From JAGXQV01 sp964451375 (GTDB lineage: Bacteria; Pseudomonadota; Gammaproteobacteria; Burkholderiales; Sulfuricellaceae): 64,000 nucleotides of DNA. This document shows positions 15,814-24,654 of the stretch, one piece after another. The stretch's first letter is position 1, and each line of letters starts with the position of its first letter. The notes under the pieces are model-generated. The model was given only the letters and a program-made list of their open reading frames with translations, was not told where the DNA came from and did not search any database. The stretch lies in the NCBI GenBank assembly GCA_964451375.1, contig CAYVIN010000002.1, positions 1 to 64,000 on the forward strand. The letters run 5' to 3'. The translations under genes were made by a program, and so were the position numbers.

Positions 15814-16977
15814 CTAAATATTCTCTACTTGCCACGAGCCGCCGCGCTTCACCAGCAAACGGTCGCATTCCAGTTCGCCCTGTTGGGCGTCATGCCCAGG
15901 CAGGTCGACAATCACGGTTTCGCCCTGCGCGCGCAAGGTGTCGATTGTATCGCGTAAGTCCTTATCCTGAACATAAGGAGCCAAAATTGATCGTTCCAAA
16001 GCAGGAACCGGCAAGCCTTCGCAAAGACTGCGTAAATCCAGACTGAAGCCCGTAGCCGGACGAGAGCGGCCAAATACCTGCCCAACCTTGTCGTAACGCC
16101 CTCCCTGAGCAATGGCATTGGCCCACCCCTCGGAATACGCTGCGAACACCACACCACTGTGGTAATGGTAACCACGCAACTCAGCCAAATCGATGCACAA
16201 ACGCCCTACCCTGCCTTGTAGATGGTTCACGACATTTTCCAAATCGGACAGTGCAGCGGAAATTTCAGAATACCCCGGTAATTGTCGGCGCGCTTGAGTG
16301 ACGATTTCGGCAGCATCACCAAATAAGGTGGGCAACAAACGTAACGCATCGCGCACCGGTTCCACCAACTCACACGACAACTCGGCTAGCCCCGCGTTGT
16401 CCTTTCCCTGCAAAGCGCCGAACAGGTCGGACTCCAACTCGGGAGAAACATTACCGTGCTTCATCAGGCTACGGAAAATCGCGACATGCCCCAAGTCGAG
16501 ATGTACCTGCTTCACGCCAACAATTTGCAGGACATCCAACATCAATTGCTGTACTTCAACATCCGCCTCAATGCCGCCATGACCGAACAACTCAACCCCA
16601 ACCTGAAGCGGCTCGCGGGTTTTCATCAGCCCATCCGGCAAGGTATGCACGACGCTCCCTGAATAGCAAAGCCGCACCACACCTTGGCGGTTAAGCAGAT
16701 GCGCATCGATACGCGCGGCCTGCGGCGTAATGTCGGCGCGCAACCCCATCATCCTGCCACTCAGCTGATCTACCAGCTTGAAGGTTTTGGTGTCCATGTC
16801 ATACCCTGTGCCGGTCAGCAACGAAGGTAGGTATTCCAACAATGGCGGCACAATTAGCCGGTAGCCATGAGCATGGAACATATCCAGCAAGCGACGACGC
16901 AAGGTTTCAATATGCCAGGCCTGGGCCGGCAGGATGTCTTCTACGTTTTCGGGTAGTAACCAGTTATGGGTAGTCAT
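15814..16977 (-). CDS. hisZ: ATP phosphoribosyltransferase regulatory subunit HisZ
   Basis: HisZ is a histidyl-tRNA synthetase paralogue without charging activity. It forms a complex with short-form HisG and makes it sensitive to histidine. The 387-residue protein starts at MTTHNWLLPENVEDILPAQ, the usual HisZ N-terminus. The longer open frame begins at a TTG inside the DUF2065 gene and is not supported. Class II synthetase-like motifs remain (motif 2-like REPLQVGVELFG, FSLDLRSL near the end), but the tRNA anticodon-binding domain of HisS is absent. It is distinct from the true hisS at 25312-26574. The partner hisG is not in this window. Confidence 0.95.
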   Translation of the reverse strand: MTTHNWLLPENVEDILPAQAWHIETLRRRLLDMFHAHGYRLIVPPLLEYLPSLLTGTGYDMDTKTFKLVDQLSGRMMGLRADITPQAARIDAHLLNRQGVVRLCYSGSVVHTLPDGLMKTREPLQVGVELFGHGGIEADVEVQQLMLDVLQIVGVKQVHLDLGHVAIFRSLMKHGNVSPELESDLFGALQGKDNAGLAELSCELVEPVRDALRLLPTLFGDAAEIVTQARRQLPGYSEISAALSDLENVVNHLQGRVGRLCIDLAELRGYHYHSGVVFAAYSEGWANAIAQGGRYDKVGQVFGRSRPATGFSLDLRSLCEGLPVPALERSILAPYVQDKDLRDTIDTLRAQGETVIVDLPGHDAQQGELECDRLLVKRGGSWQVENI

Positions 16978-16993
16978 TTCGGTAAGCGCCGGC

Positions 16994-17179
16994 TTAGCCG
17001 GCAAGGAAAAGCAGCAACAAGCCGCCAAGAAGCGAAGTCAGACCAATAAAGCGCAGTTGCCCATCGCTCATTTCGGTCATCTTACGAAAGGTCTCGCGCC
17101 ACAGACCGGGCGCGAGAAAAGGGAGCAATCCTTCGATCACCAGCATCAGCGCCACCGCTGCAATCAGATTCGATTCCAT
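16994..17179 (-). CDS. DUF2065 small inner-membrane protein (YjeT-like)
   Basis: A 61-residue protein with two hydrophobic helices (about 5-24 and 42-60) around a charged loop, WRETFRKMTEMSDGQLR. The size, the loop pattern and the position between hflC and hisZ match the DUF2065 family found behind hflKC in many proteobacteria. Its function is unknown; context hints at a link with the HflKC/FtsH membrane assembly. It begins 10 bp after the hflC stop. Confidence 0.9.
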   Translation of the reverse strand: MESNLIAAVALMLVIEGLLPFLAPGLWRETFRKMTEMSDGQLRFIGLTSLLGGLLLLFLAG

Positions 17180-17189
17180 CGGCCCGCAT

Positions 17190-18056
17190 CTATTTTCCGG
17201 GCGATTTCAGGTATTTGAAAAACTCCGAACTCGGATCAAGCACCATGACATCGCTCTTGTTCCGGAAAGTCTGCCGGTACGCCTCAAGACTGCGATAAAA
17301 CGCGTAAAACTCCGCATTGGCGGAATAAGCATCGGAATATATCGCTGCCGCCTTGGCGTCGCCCTCACCTTTGGTGCGCTGTGCATCGCGATAGGCTTCG
17401 GCAAGAATAATTTCCCGTTGCCGATCCGCATCGGCGCGAATTTTTTCAGCCTCACCGGCGCCGGTGGAACGCAGTTCGTTGGCCACCCGCTTGCGTTCTG
17501 CCTCCATGCGTTGATATACGGATTCACTGACTTCCTGAGGCAAGTCAACCCGCTTCAAACGCACGTCCAAGACTTGTATGCCAATTTTACGCGCATCCTG
17601 GTCAGCCTTCTGGCGCAGGATTTCCATGATCTGATCACGTTGACCGGAAACCACGTCATGCACGGTACGTTTACCGAATTCGGCACGCAAACTATCGTTC
17701 ACCGTTTGCAGCAAACGGGTCTTGGCGCGAACCTCGTCGCCGCCGACGCTGACGTAATACTTCTTAACGTCTACGATGCGCCATTTAACAAACGAGTCCA
17801 CCAACACGTTCTTTTTTTCCGAGGTGATGAACCGTTCCGGTTCCTGAGAATCCATAGTCAGGATACGTCCATCAAAAAACCGTACGTTTTGAAGGAACGG
17901 CACTTTGAAGTAAAGCCCGGGGTCGGATTTCACATCGACGATTTCACCCAACTGGAAAATAATCGCCGCCTGGCGCTGATCCACAGTAAATGCGCTCAAG
18001 CTGACAACCACAAAAGCCATCACCAGACCGCTCATAATCATATTGAGATTTCTCAC
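17190..18056 (-). CDS. hflC: HflC, SPFH/prohibitin-family modulator of FtsH protease
   Basis: With HflK it forms the large periplasmic cage around the FtsH protease and limits access of membrane substrates. The 288 residues comprise an N-terminal membrane anchor (about 5-24), the SPFH domain (QRQAAIIFQLGEIVDVKSDPG onward) and a long C-terminal helix rich in Ala, Glu and Arg (QRMEAERKRVANELRS). The start codon is GTG and overlaps the hflK stop as GTGA, so translation is coupled to hflK. Confidence 0.97.
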   Translation of the reverse strand: MRNLNMIMSGLVMAFVVVSLSAFTVDQRQAAIIFQLGEIVDVKSDPGLYFKVPFLQNVRFFDGRILTMDSQEPERFITSEKKNVLVDSFVKWRIVDVKKYYVSVGGDEVRAKTRLLQTVNDSLRAEFGKRTVHDVVSGQRDQIMEILRQKADQDARKIGIQVLDVRLKRVDLPQEVSESVYQRMEAERKRVANELRSTGAGEAEKIRADADRQREIILAEAYRDAQRTKGEGDAKAAAIYSDAYSANAEFYAFYRSLEAYRQTFRNKSDVMVLDPSSEFFKYLKSPGK

Positions 18057-19252
18057 GGGCGCACCTCCCTGTCGCGGCTGCGGAATGCTTCGCGGCTACG
18101 CGCCAAACTGGCGTTATCCGGAACAACGGGCGGCGCTTCCACAGCCGGTTGCTTGACCGGCGCACCGATTTCCGGAACCGGCAGATTGCCGCCACTCGAT
18201 TGAATCAACTTATCGAGGGGTAAATATAGGAGATTGTTTCCACCCTTTTGATCGACCAGCACTTTGCTGGAATTGGCAAGCATTTGCTGCATGGTATCCA
18301 GGTACATCCGGTCGCGCGTCACTTTGGGCGCCTTGTTATATTCTGTAACCACCTGCTTGAAGCGGCTCGCGTCACCTTGAGCATTGGCGATCACCCGCTG
18401 CTTGTAACCATCCGACTCCTGCAACAGACGCGATGCGGTGCCACGCGCCTTGGGAATCACGTCGTTGGCATACGCCTGGCCTTCGTTTTTCTGGCGTTCA
18501 CGATCCTGGCCGGCCTTCACCGCATCATCAAATGCCGCCTGAACCTGTTCGGGAGGCTGGGCATTTTGCATGGTCACCTTGCTGACGCTGATACCGGTTT
18601 TGTAGCGATCAAGGATTTCCTGCATCAGTTTGCTTGCGGCAGCAGCCACGGCTTCACGCCCTTCATAAAGCACAAAGTCCATTTTATTTTTGCCGACAAT
18701 TTCGCGAATCGCCGTTTCCGCCGCGCCCATCACCGCTTCTTCGGGAGAACGATTGTTGAAGAGAAAATCCTCAGGTGATTTCAATGTATATTGCACCGCA
18801 AACTGGATATCTATGATGTTCTCGTCGTCAGTAAGCATCAGTGATTCTTTCAGCACCTTGCTTTTGACGTTATTGCGATAGCCGACCTCAATCGTCCGCA
18901 CTTGTTCCTGCTTGACAATTTCCACACCTTCGAGGGGGTAAGGCAGATGCCAGCGCGGCCCTGGCATGGTTGTTTCGACATACTTTCCGAAACGCAGCAC
19001 CACGCCACGTTCGCCCGCATCGACAATATAAAATCCGCTACCCAACCAAACCAATGCCACCAGCAAAGGCATGATTCCCAATCCGCCGGGAAGGCGGATA
19101 CGCCCACTTGGGTTACCCCCGCCGCTGGGAGGCTCGCCTTTACCGCTGAAGCGATCATTCAGCTTCTGATTGAAACGACGCCATAACTCGTCGAGATCCG
19201 GCGGGCCGCTACTGTTATTCTTTTTGCCCCAGTCGGGGTCATTCCATGCCAT
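18053..19252 (-). CDS. hflK: HflK, SPFH/prohibitin-family modulator of FtsH protease
   Basis: This is the larger partner of HflC. The 399 residues have the Gly/Pro-rich cytoplasmic N-terminus typical of HflK (WNDPDWGKKNNSSGPPDLDELWR), one membrane span at about 75-95, the SPFH domain beginning near DAGERGVVLRFGKYVET, and a coiled C-terminal region with the FDDAVKAGQDRERQKNEGQAY pattern. The length is normal. It sits 5 bp behind hflX. Confidence 0.97.
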   Translation of the reverse strand: MAWNDPDWGKKNNSSGPPDLDELWRRFNQKLNDRFSGKGEPPSGGGNPSGRIRLPGGLGIMPLLVALVWLGSGFYIVDAGERGVVLRFGKYVETTMPGPRWHLPYPLEGVEIVKQEQVRTIEVGYRNNVKSKVLKESLMLTDDENIIDIQFAVQYTLKSPEDFLFNNRSPEEAVMGAAETAIREIVGKNKMDFVLYEGREAVAAAASKLMQEILDRYKTGISVSKVTMQNAQPPEQVQAAFDDAVKAGQDRERQKNEGQAYANDVIPKARGTASRLLQESDGYKQRVIANAQGDASRFKQVVTEYNKAPKVTRDRMYLDTMQQMLANSSKVLVDQKGGNNLLYLPLDKLIQSSGGNLPVPEIGAPVKQPAVEAPPVVPDNASLARSREAFRSRDREVRP

Positions 19253-19257
19253 GTCGA

Positions 19258-20400
19258 TTAAATTCCTAAGTTGACGGTTTCAGCTTCACTACCAGCCCTG
19301 GAAGGTTTCAGGAGGGCGGCATGTTCCACCAGCGCGGCGCGGATCAGCTCCATGCCTTCTCCGCTCAAGGCGCTAACCCGAACGCGCCAGATTCTACCAT
19401 ATTCATCCCGATCCATCCCTGGCTCCATCCCGTTGAGATCGATCTTGTTGAAAATCTGCACTTGCGGAATATCGGCAGCATCGATTTCAGCAAGCACCTT
19501 GTTGACTTCGATAATCTGGCTGTCACGATTCGCACTTGCGCCATCCACTACATGCAGGAGCAAATCCGCCTGGATAGCTTCCTCAAGGGTGGCGCGAAAC
19601 GCCGCCACCAGGGTGTGCGGCAATTGCTTGATAAAACCTACCGTATCGGACAACACCACTTCGCCACATTCAGGAAGAAACACCTTACGGGTCGTAGTAT
19701 CCAGCGTCGCGAATAATTGATCGGCGGCATACGCTTGAGCATGGGTAAGCCGATTGAACAGGGTTGACTTACCTGCATTGGTATATCCAACCAACGAAAC
19801 CGAGAACACGTTGGCGCGTTGCCTGGCGCGGCGCTGAATATCGCGCTGTTGGCGAAACTTGGCAAGTTTGTCTTTCAGCACCTTGACCCGGTTGCGCAAC
19901 ATACGGCGATCCATTTCCAACTGCTTTTCCCCCGGCCCGCCGCGTACCCCAATACCGCCTTTCTGCCTCTCAAGGTGTGTCCAGCCACGTATCAAACGGG
20001 TCGATAGATATTCCATCTGCGCCAGCTCAACCTGCAACTTACCTTCATGACTGCGGGCCCGCTGGGCGAATATATCCAGAATCAGGTTAGTGCGGTCGAG
20101 AACACGACATTTCAGACGCTGTTCCAGATTGCGCTGCTGCGCTGCTGTAAGATCATGATTGAAGATCACTAATGGTCTGTCATCCGCCTGACAGATCAGG
20201 TCTATCTCATCAACCTTACCCGCGCCGGCAAAAAACGCCGCATCAGGCTTGGCGCGCTTACCACGCACCACCCTGCGCACATCCAGACGGGCGCTTTCCG
20301 CAAGAAGCTTGAGTTCTTCAAGGCTTTCCTCGTAGTCTGGATCGCCAAAATCCAGACCAACGAGGATTGCCGCACCGCCACTGGCGGGGCGATCAAACAT
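19258..20400 (-). CDS. hflX: HflX, ribosome-splitting GTPase
   Basis: HflX rescues stalled or stress-damaged ribosomes by splitting 70S particles. The 380-residue protein has the N-terminal HflX domain (FDRPASGGAAILVGLDF through the glycine-rich GGIGVRGGPGEKQLE linker) and the G domain with G1 GYTNAGKST, G3 DTVGFI and G4 NKID. The C-terminal extension is short. Its ATG shares a base with the hfq stop (TGATG). The hfq-hflX pair is conserved in most proteobacteria. Confidence 0.97.
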   Translation of the reverse strand: MFDRPASGGAAILVGLDFGDPDYEESLEELKLLAESARLDVRRVVRGKRAKPDAAFFAGAGKVDEIDLICQADDRPLVIFNHDLTAAQQRNLEQRLKCRVLDRTNLILDIFAQRARSHEGKLQVELAQMEYLSTRLIRGWTHLERQKGGIGVRGGPGEKQLEMDRRMLRNRVKVLKDKLAKFRQQRDIQRRARQRANVFSVSLVGYTNAGKSTLFNRLTHAQAYAADQLFATLDTTTRKVFLPECGEVVLSDTVGFIKQLPHTLVAAFRATLEEAIQADLLLHVVDGASANRDSQIIEVNKVLAEIDAADIPQVQIFNKIDLNGMEPGMDRDEYGRIWRVRVSALSGEGMELIRAALVEHAALLKPSRAGSEAETVNLGI

Positions 20401-20642
20401 CAGATTTCAGGAGAGGAATTTTCGAAGGGAATATTGACAGGACGAACCGGGACGACTGTCGAGATGGCATGTTTATATACCATTTGCGTCACGGTGTTCT
20501 TGAGCAAAACCACATACTGGTCGAATGATTCTACTTGGCCCTGAAGTTTGATGCCGTTGACCAGATAAATGGAAACAGGCACATGTTCTTTACGCAATGC
20601 GTTCAGAAACGGGTCTTGTAACAATTGCCCTTTAGCGCTCAT
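20400..20642 (-). CDS. hfq: RNA chaperone Hfq
   Basis: Hfq is a hexameric Sm-like protein that pairs small RNAs with mRNAs. At 80 residues it has the Sm1 motif (QDPFLNALRKEHVPVSIYLVNGIKLQG), the Sm2 segment YKHAISTVVP, and a short C-terminal tail usual for betaproteobacteria. The ribosome binding site GCGGAGAACTATC precedes the ATG. It leads the hfq-hflX-hflK-hflC-DUF2065-hisZ-purA operon. Confidence 0.98.
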   Translation of the reverse strand: MSAKGQLLQDPFLNALRKEHVPVSIYLVNGIKLQGQVESFDQYVVLLKNTVTQMVYKHAISTVVPVRPVNIPFENSSPEI

Positions 20643-20681
20643 GATAGTTCTCCGCTGTTGTTATAAAAATTGGGAAATCCA

Positions 20682-20711
20682 ACTTTACTTGATTTTTTAA
20701 CATTTTGCCAA
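20682..20711 (-). promoter_or_regulatory. Candidate hfq promoter
   Basis: On the minus strand TTGGCA (20711-20706) and TAAAGT (20687-20682) are spaced by 18 bp in the 96-bp gap before hfq, placing the transcript start about 35 bases before the hfq ATG. It is a moderate match. Confidence 0.35.
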
Positions 20712-20738
20712 CAACAATCCTCGGGAATCGTCGCGTGA

Positions 20739-21905
20739 TCATTCCTTTGCCCAATACTCGGTCGCGATTCCATCCCCCAGATCGGCTTCAATCAAACGCC
20801 GCCGAACTTCCAACAACCGTTCAATCAGACGAGGCTCTTGCTTCTCATAGGACACGGCGTCTGCGATACGGTTCACTACCACACCCAGCAATTCGGTAAT
20901 CGCGTTGCCGATGGAGTTCTGACTGATCGTGACAATCAATTTGCCCTGGTCGTTGCGATAAATGAGTTGTTTAAACGCTGGTTGCCAGCGAATGGCGTTG
21001 GCGTATTTGGCATCGGTTATGCAACGGTCGCGAACCTTCTTGGCGGTCTTGAGGAAGTCGTTGTCAAATAACAGCACATTCTCGATATGCTCGGGGAAAT
21101 ACACATCGCCTGGCATTGCTGCATTGCGCGTCGAAACCTGGGAAAAAAAAGTCCGGTAAAAATCGATGAAGCCCTTTAGCACTTCATCGTATTCCTTCCA
21201 GAAACGCACTTCCTTGAGCGCCGCCGCGCCCCCCTGAATTTCCCAACTGGGCAAGCCCTGGGGATATCCGGTTAATTCGATACGGGTATCGTTTTCGCTG
21301 GCCGCCTTGAGTATTTTCAGATCCAGCGCCTTGTCAAAAAATTCCCTATAAACATCACGCATATAGGCCTGAAACAGACTGTGCTGACCGCCGTCGGTCA
21401 AATTCGGATTTTTGGAGTCAGCGATCTTCGCGTTACGCAACTCATCCATGGGAAACACGATGAAGTGATTGTGCAACATGCGGATGCTCGGCACCCCCGG
21501 CGAAGTCAGCGGCCAGGTAGCGTCAAGACTGGCTTCCCCGGCCAGAATCAGCGCCTGCCCCGGGTCAGGATACTCCTCCAGCATGTACTCGATGATGATC
21601 TCGTTCATCCGGTTCCACACGTGCTTGACGTTGTCCGGTACTTGGGTGCGGCGCACCGGACGGCCCAAAGGATTCAGGATACATTGCGAGGTGTTGTAGA
21701 TGATCGAAGTGTCGAATTCGTTGCTATGTCCTAATGCTTTGCGGTACAGCAATAAATTCTCGGGGTTCATCAACAAACCGTTGTTGTGAACCAGATCGTT
21801 CAGGTTTTCCGTGCTATTGAAAAACTCATTGGGTTTCATTCCTTCCGGAACATCGAGCGGGATCGGGCGGAAGGGCGTAAGAATTTCGCGTGGGCCGGAT
21901 TGCAT
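20739..21905 (-). CDS. Conserved-looking protein of unknown function (388 residues)
   Basis: I do not recognise this protein. It is soluble, has no signal peptide or membrane span, and has balanced composition and codon use like its neighbours, so it is very probably real. Notable segments are NTSQCILNPLGRP (71-83), RMLHNHFIVFP (142-152), a segment TGYPQGLPSWEIQGGAAAL in the middle, and a helical C-terminus (EKQEPRLIERLLEVRRRLIEAD). The HNHFIVFP stretch resembles the HxHxH/Q core of HIT and GalT/Ap4A phosphorylase proteins but lacks the third catalytic His or Gln. A nucleotide-binding HIT-like fold is therefore only a weak suggestion. It stands alone between the der terminator and hfq, and starts at an ATG with a weak AGG upstream. 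Confidence 0.85.
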   Translation of the reverse strand: MQSGPREILTPFRPIPLDVPEGMKPNEFFNSTENLNDLVHNNGLLMNPENLLLYRKALGHSNEFDTSIIYNTSQCILNPLGRPVRRTQVPDNVKHVWNRMNEIIIEYMLEEYPDPGQALILAGEASLDATWPLTSPGVPSIRMLHNHFIVFPMDELRNAKIADSKNPNLTDGGQHSLFQAYMRDVYREFFDKALDLKILKAASENDTRIELTGYPQGLPSWEIQGGAAALKEVRFWKEYDEVLKGFIDFYRTFFSQVSTRNAAMPGDVYFPEHIENVLLFDNDFLKTAKKVRDRCITDAKYANAIRWQPAFKQLIYRNDQGKLIVTISQNSIGNAITELLGVVVNRIADAVSYEKQEPRLIERLLEVRRRLIEADLGDGIATEYWAKE

Positions 21906-22021
21906 GTCGTATTACCTGGATTTTCAGTTCGTTGTGCATACCCGCCGGGAATCCGTGCGAAACCGGATTTCCTGACGAACTAAGTTGGGTATTTTTACCA
22001 CAAGGAAGGAAAATCGCAGAA

Positions 22022-22051
22022 CAAAAAAATCAAATACCGGGATAAATCCCG
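22022..22051 (-). terminator. Intrinsic terminator behind der
   Basis: Directly after the der stop (22055-22053) the minus strand forms a CGGGA/TCCCG stem with a 4-base loop, followed by GTATTTGATTTTTTTG. It ends the ndk-to-der gene run. Confidence 0.65.
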
Positions 22052-22052
22052 C

Positions 22053-23456
22053 TCATTTTGATCCGAACAACTTGCGCCCTCGCCGCCGCTGACGACGCGC
22101 GCGCTTCTCTTCACGCTCGGTTTTGGGAGCCGGCTTTTTGTCGGCGAAGGGATTGGCCCCTTGTTTGAACTGGACTCGCAGAGGAGTACCGGTCAACTCG
22201 AAGGCTTTCCGGAAAGTATTTTCGAGATACCGCTTGTAGCTTTCCGGAATGCTCGCCACTGCCGTGCCATGAACGATGACGAGTGGCGGGTTTGAGCCTC
22301 CCTGATGAGCATAGCGGAGCTTGGGGCGGAATGGCCCGGCCTTGGGCGGTTGATGTTGCTCGGTGGCCGTCATCAGGATGCGCGTCAGTTTGGGGGTCGG
22401 TAACTTCGCCATGGCCGCCGCATAGGCGATATCCACTGAACCAAACAGCCCCCCTACCCCGCTGCCCTGCAACGCAGAAATATAGTGGAACTTGGCAAAT
22501 TCGAGGAACTGCATTTTTCGCGCAATATCCGCCTTGACGAGTTCACGGCGCGTTGTATCCAGCCCATCCCATTTATTGATGGCAAGCACCAACGCCTTGC
22601 CCGCTTCCAGAATAAACCCGGCAATATGGGCATCTTGTTCCGCGACATCCTGACGCGCATCCAGCACCAGAATCACCACATTGGCGTCTTCGATGGCTTG
22701 CAGGGTTTTCACCACCGAAAACTTTTCGATAGCTTCAAACACCTTGCCACGCTTGCGTATTCCGGCGGTATCGATGAGTGTGTAATGGCCGTCGCCCCGG
22801 TCGAATTCCACGTAGATACTGTCCCGCGTCGTTCCCGGTTGGTCGAACGCGATAACCCGCTCTTCCCCGAGCAAGGCGTTAACCAGAGTAGATTTTCCGA
22901 CGTTGGGACGACCAACAATGGCGATTTTCGGATGATCTTCCTCGTCTTCGCTGGGAGTCTCCACCGGGAAAGATTCGAGCGCCAATTCGACCAGTTCACG
23001 GACGCCATCGCCATGCGCAGCGGAAATCGGCATCGGCTCGCCCAGACCAAGCTCGAAAAATTCCGCCGCCACCACATCGCGACGCATCCCCTCGGCCTTG
23101 TTTACCGCCAGAAACACTGGACGCCCCGACTTGCGCAGTCGCTCGGCAATAATCTTGTCCTGGGATGACATTCCCTGGCGGGCGTCAACCAGAAACACAA
23201 TGGTGTCCGCCTCATCAATAGCTTGCAGGGTTTGCCGCGCCATTTCATGGAGGATGCCGTCTTTCGCCACCGGCTCAAAGCCCCCGGTATCCACCACCAG
23301 ATAGGGCTTGTCGCCGACCCTGCCGTGTCCGTAATGGCGATCACGGGTCAAGCCCGGCAAATCCGCAACCAGCGCATCACGGCTGCGGGTAAGGCGATTG
23401 AACAATGTGGATTTGCCGACGTTGGGACGACCAACCAGTACCAGAGTGGGTTTCAT
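22053..23456 (-). CDS. der: Ribosome-assembly GTPase Der (EngA)
   Basis: Der has two G domains in tandem and acts late in 50S assembly. The 467-residue protein starts at MKPTLVLVGRPNVGKST; the extra 12 codons upstream run into the gap behind bamB and are not part of the family. G1 motifs GRPNVGKST occur near residue 8 and near 179. G3 motifs are DTGGFE and DTAGIR, and G4 motifs NKAE and NKWD. The C-terminal KH-like domain ends in an Arg/Lys-rich tail (REEKRARRQRRRGRK). It is the last gene of its run and is followed by a terminator. Confidence 0.97.
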   Translation of the reverse strand: MKPTLVLVGRPNVGKSTLFNRLTRSRDALVADLPGLTRDRHYGHGRVGDKPYLVVDTGGFEPVAKDGILHEMARQTLQAIDEADTIVFLVDARQGMSSQDKIIAERLRKSGRPVFLAVNKAEGMRRDVVAAEFFELGLGEPMPISAAHGDGVRELVELALESFPVETPSEDEEDHPKIAIVGRPNVGKSTLVNALLGEERVIAFDQPGTTRDSIYVEFDRGDGHYTLIDTAGIRKRGKVFEAIEKFSVVKTLQAIEDANVVILVLDARQDVAEQDAHIAGFILEAGKALVLAINKWDGLDTTRRELVKADIARKMQFLEFAKFHYISALQGSGVGGLFGSVDIAYAAAMAKLPTPKLTRILMTATEQHQPPKAGPFRPKLRYAHQGGSNPPLVIVHGTAVASIPESYKRYLENTFRKAFELTGTPLRVQFKQGANPFADKKPAPKTEREEKRARRQRRRGRKLFGSK

Positions 23457-23463
23457 GAATAAC

Positions 23464-24633
23464 TTACTGTATCGACAGGGCGAATACCCCACCGTTGGTA
23501 GTTTGCAGCAAGACGCTGCCGTTCACGGCCAGCGGTGGCGCGACGATGGCCCCGCCATCGGTGGCGACGCGAGCCGCGAAGCTGCCGTCATCACGCGCCA
23601 TAAAATGGGTATATCCCTGATAGTCACCCACTACGATGTAACCATTCACAACCGTCGGCGCGCTCAGCCGGCGACCAACCAGCTTGTCCTGTTTCCATAA
23701 ACTTGCCCCGCTGCTCTTGTCCAGAGCATGAACCGCGCCTTTGTCATCGCTGACAAAAAGGTAGCGATGATCCATGATCAGACCGGCGGCGCTGGATATC
23801 TCACGTGTCCACAACTGGTTGCCGCGAATCAAATCAAAGCAGGCGACCCGCCCCTGATAAGCGACCGCACACGCCATTGTGTCATCCACTACCGGCAGGC
23901 TGGTGATATCAGCGATTCTCTCCAGCTCCGTAGCACCACGCGGCAGCGCAACTGTCGATTCCCAGCCGATGCTGCCATTGGAAAGGTTCAGGGCAACCAA
24001 CTTTCCCCCGGGGAAGCCAACCAGAACCGCCCCCCGTGTAATCGTCACGCCGGCATGGCTACGTAACGCCAAAGGCGGCATGGCGCGCTGATACACCCAT
24101 TTACGCTTGCCGTCCTTCGCGTCGAGACCAAATATCCGTCCATCGCCGGCGCGCACCACAACGGTGTCCTCAGCAGCCTGGGGCGCGCTTAGCACCTCGC
24201 TGGTCACTTTGGCCGTCCACAGGGGTTTGCCGTCCAGATCGAAAGCAAGCACTTCCCCCTTGACGGTGCCGACGAGCACCAAATTATTCCCCGCGCCGAC
24301 TCCACCGGATAACTTGCGTCCGCTATCAATTCGCCAAATCTGTTTTCCGTCGTCGGCGATACGGGCGATTTGCCCGTCGCGCCCGGTAGCCAGAACACTT
24401 CCGCCAGCCAGAACAGGCGAAAACACCAACCCCGGAGACGCTGCACCAACCTGCTGTCGCCAAACCTGACCGGCATTGGCAGATTGCTTGAACTCCGGCA
24501 GCGGCGATATTTTTTCGGTGGGTGTCGGCGGCCCAAACAAGCCGAACCCGGTCGAAACCTTCTCGGTTAGCGACGAACACCCCGCCAGCATTGCTCCCAC
24601 CAGCAACGGCACAACCAATTTGCCCATGCTCAC
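23464..24633 (-). CDS. bamB: Outer-membrane assembly lipoprotein BamB
   Basis: BamB is the beta-propeller lipoprotein of the BAM complex, which inserts outer-membrane proteins together with BamA (51833-54109 here). The 389-residue protein has a lipobox LAGCS after a short signal peptide and repeated PQQ-like blades (DGKQIWRIDSG, DGKPLWTAKV, DGKRKWVYQ, NQLWTREI, GASLWKQD). The start is taken as GTG at 24633, which has GGGGAG seven bases upstream; the ATG two codons later is possible. It lies between yfgM and der, the usual order. Confidence 0.96.
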   Translation of the reverse strand: MSMGKLVVPLLVGAMLAGCSSLTEKVSTGFGLFGPPTPTEKISPLPEFKQSANAGQVWRQQVGAASPGLVFSPVLAGGSVLATGRDGQIARIADDGKQIWRIDSGRKLSGGVGAGNNLVLVGTVKGEVLAFDLDGKPLWTAKVTSEVLSAPQAAEDTVVVRAGDGRIFGLDAKDGKRKWVYQRAMPPLALRSHAGVTITRGAVLVGFPGGKLVALNLSNGSIGWESTVALPRGATELERIADITSLPVVDDTMACAVAYQGRVACFDLIRGNQLWTREISSAAGLIMDHRYLFVSDDKGAVHALDKSSGASLWKQDKLVGRRLSAPTVVNGYIVVGDYQGYTHFMARDDGSFAARVATDGGAIVAPPLAVNGSVLLQTTNGGVFALSIQ

Positions 24634-24654
24634 GCGTTTTCTCCCCGTGAAATA

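Noticed and set aside
15814..16977. A second histidyl-tRNA synthetase gene
   Set aside because: The length, N-terminus and missing anticodon-binding domain identify it as HisZ.
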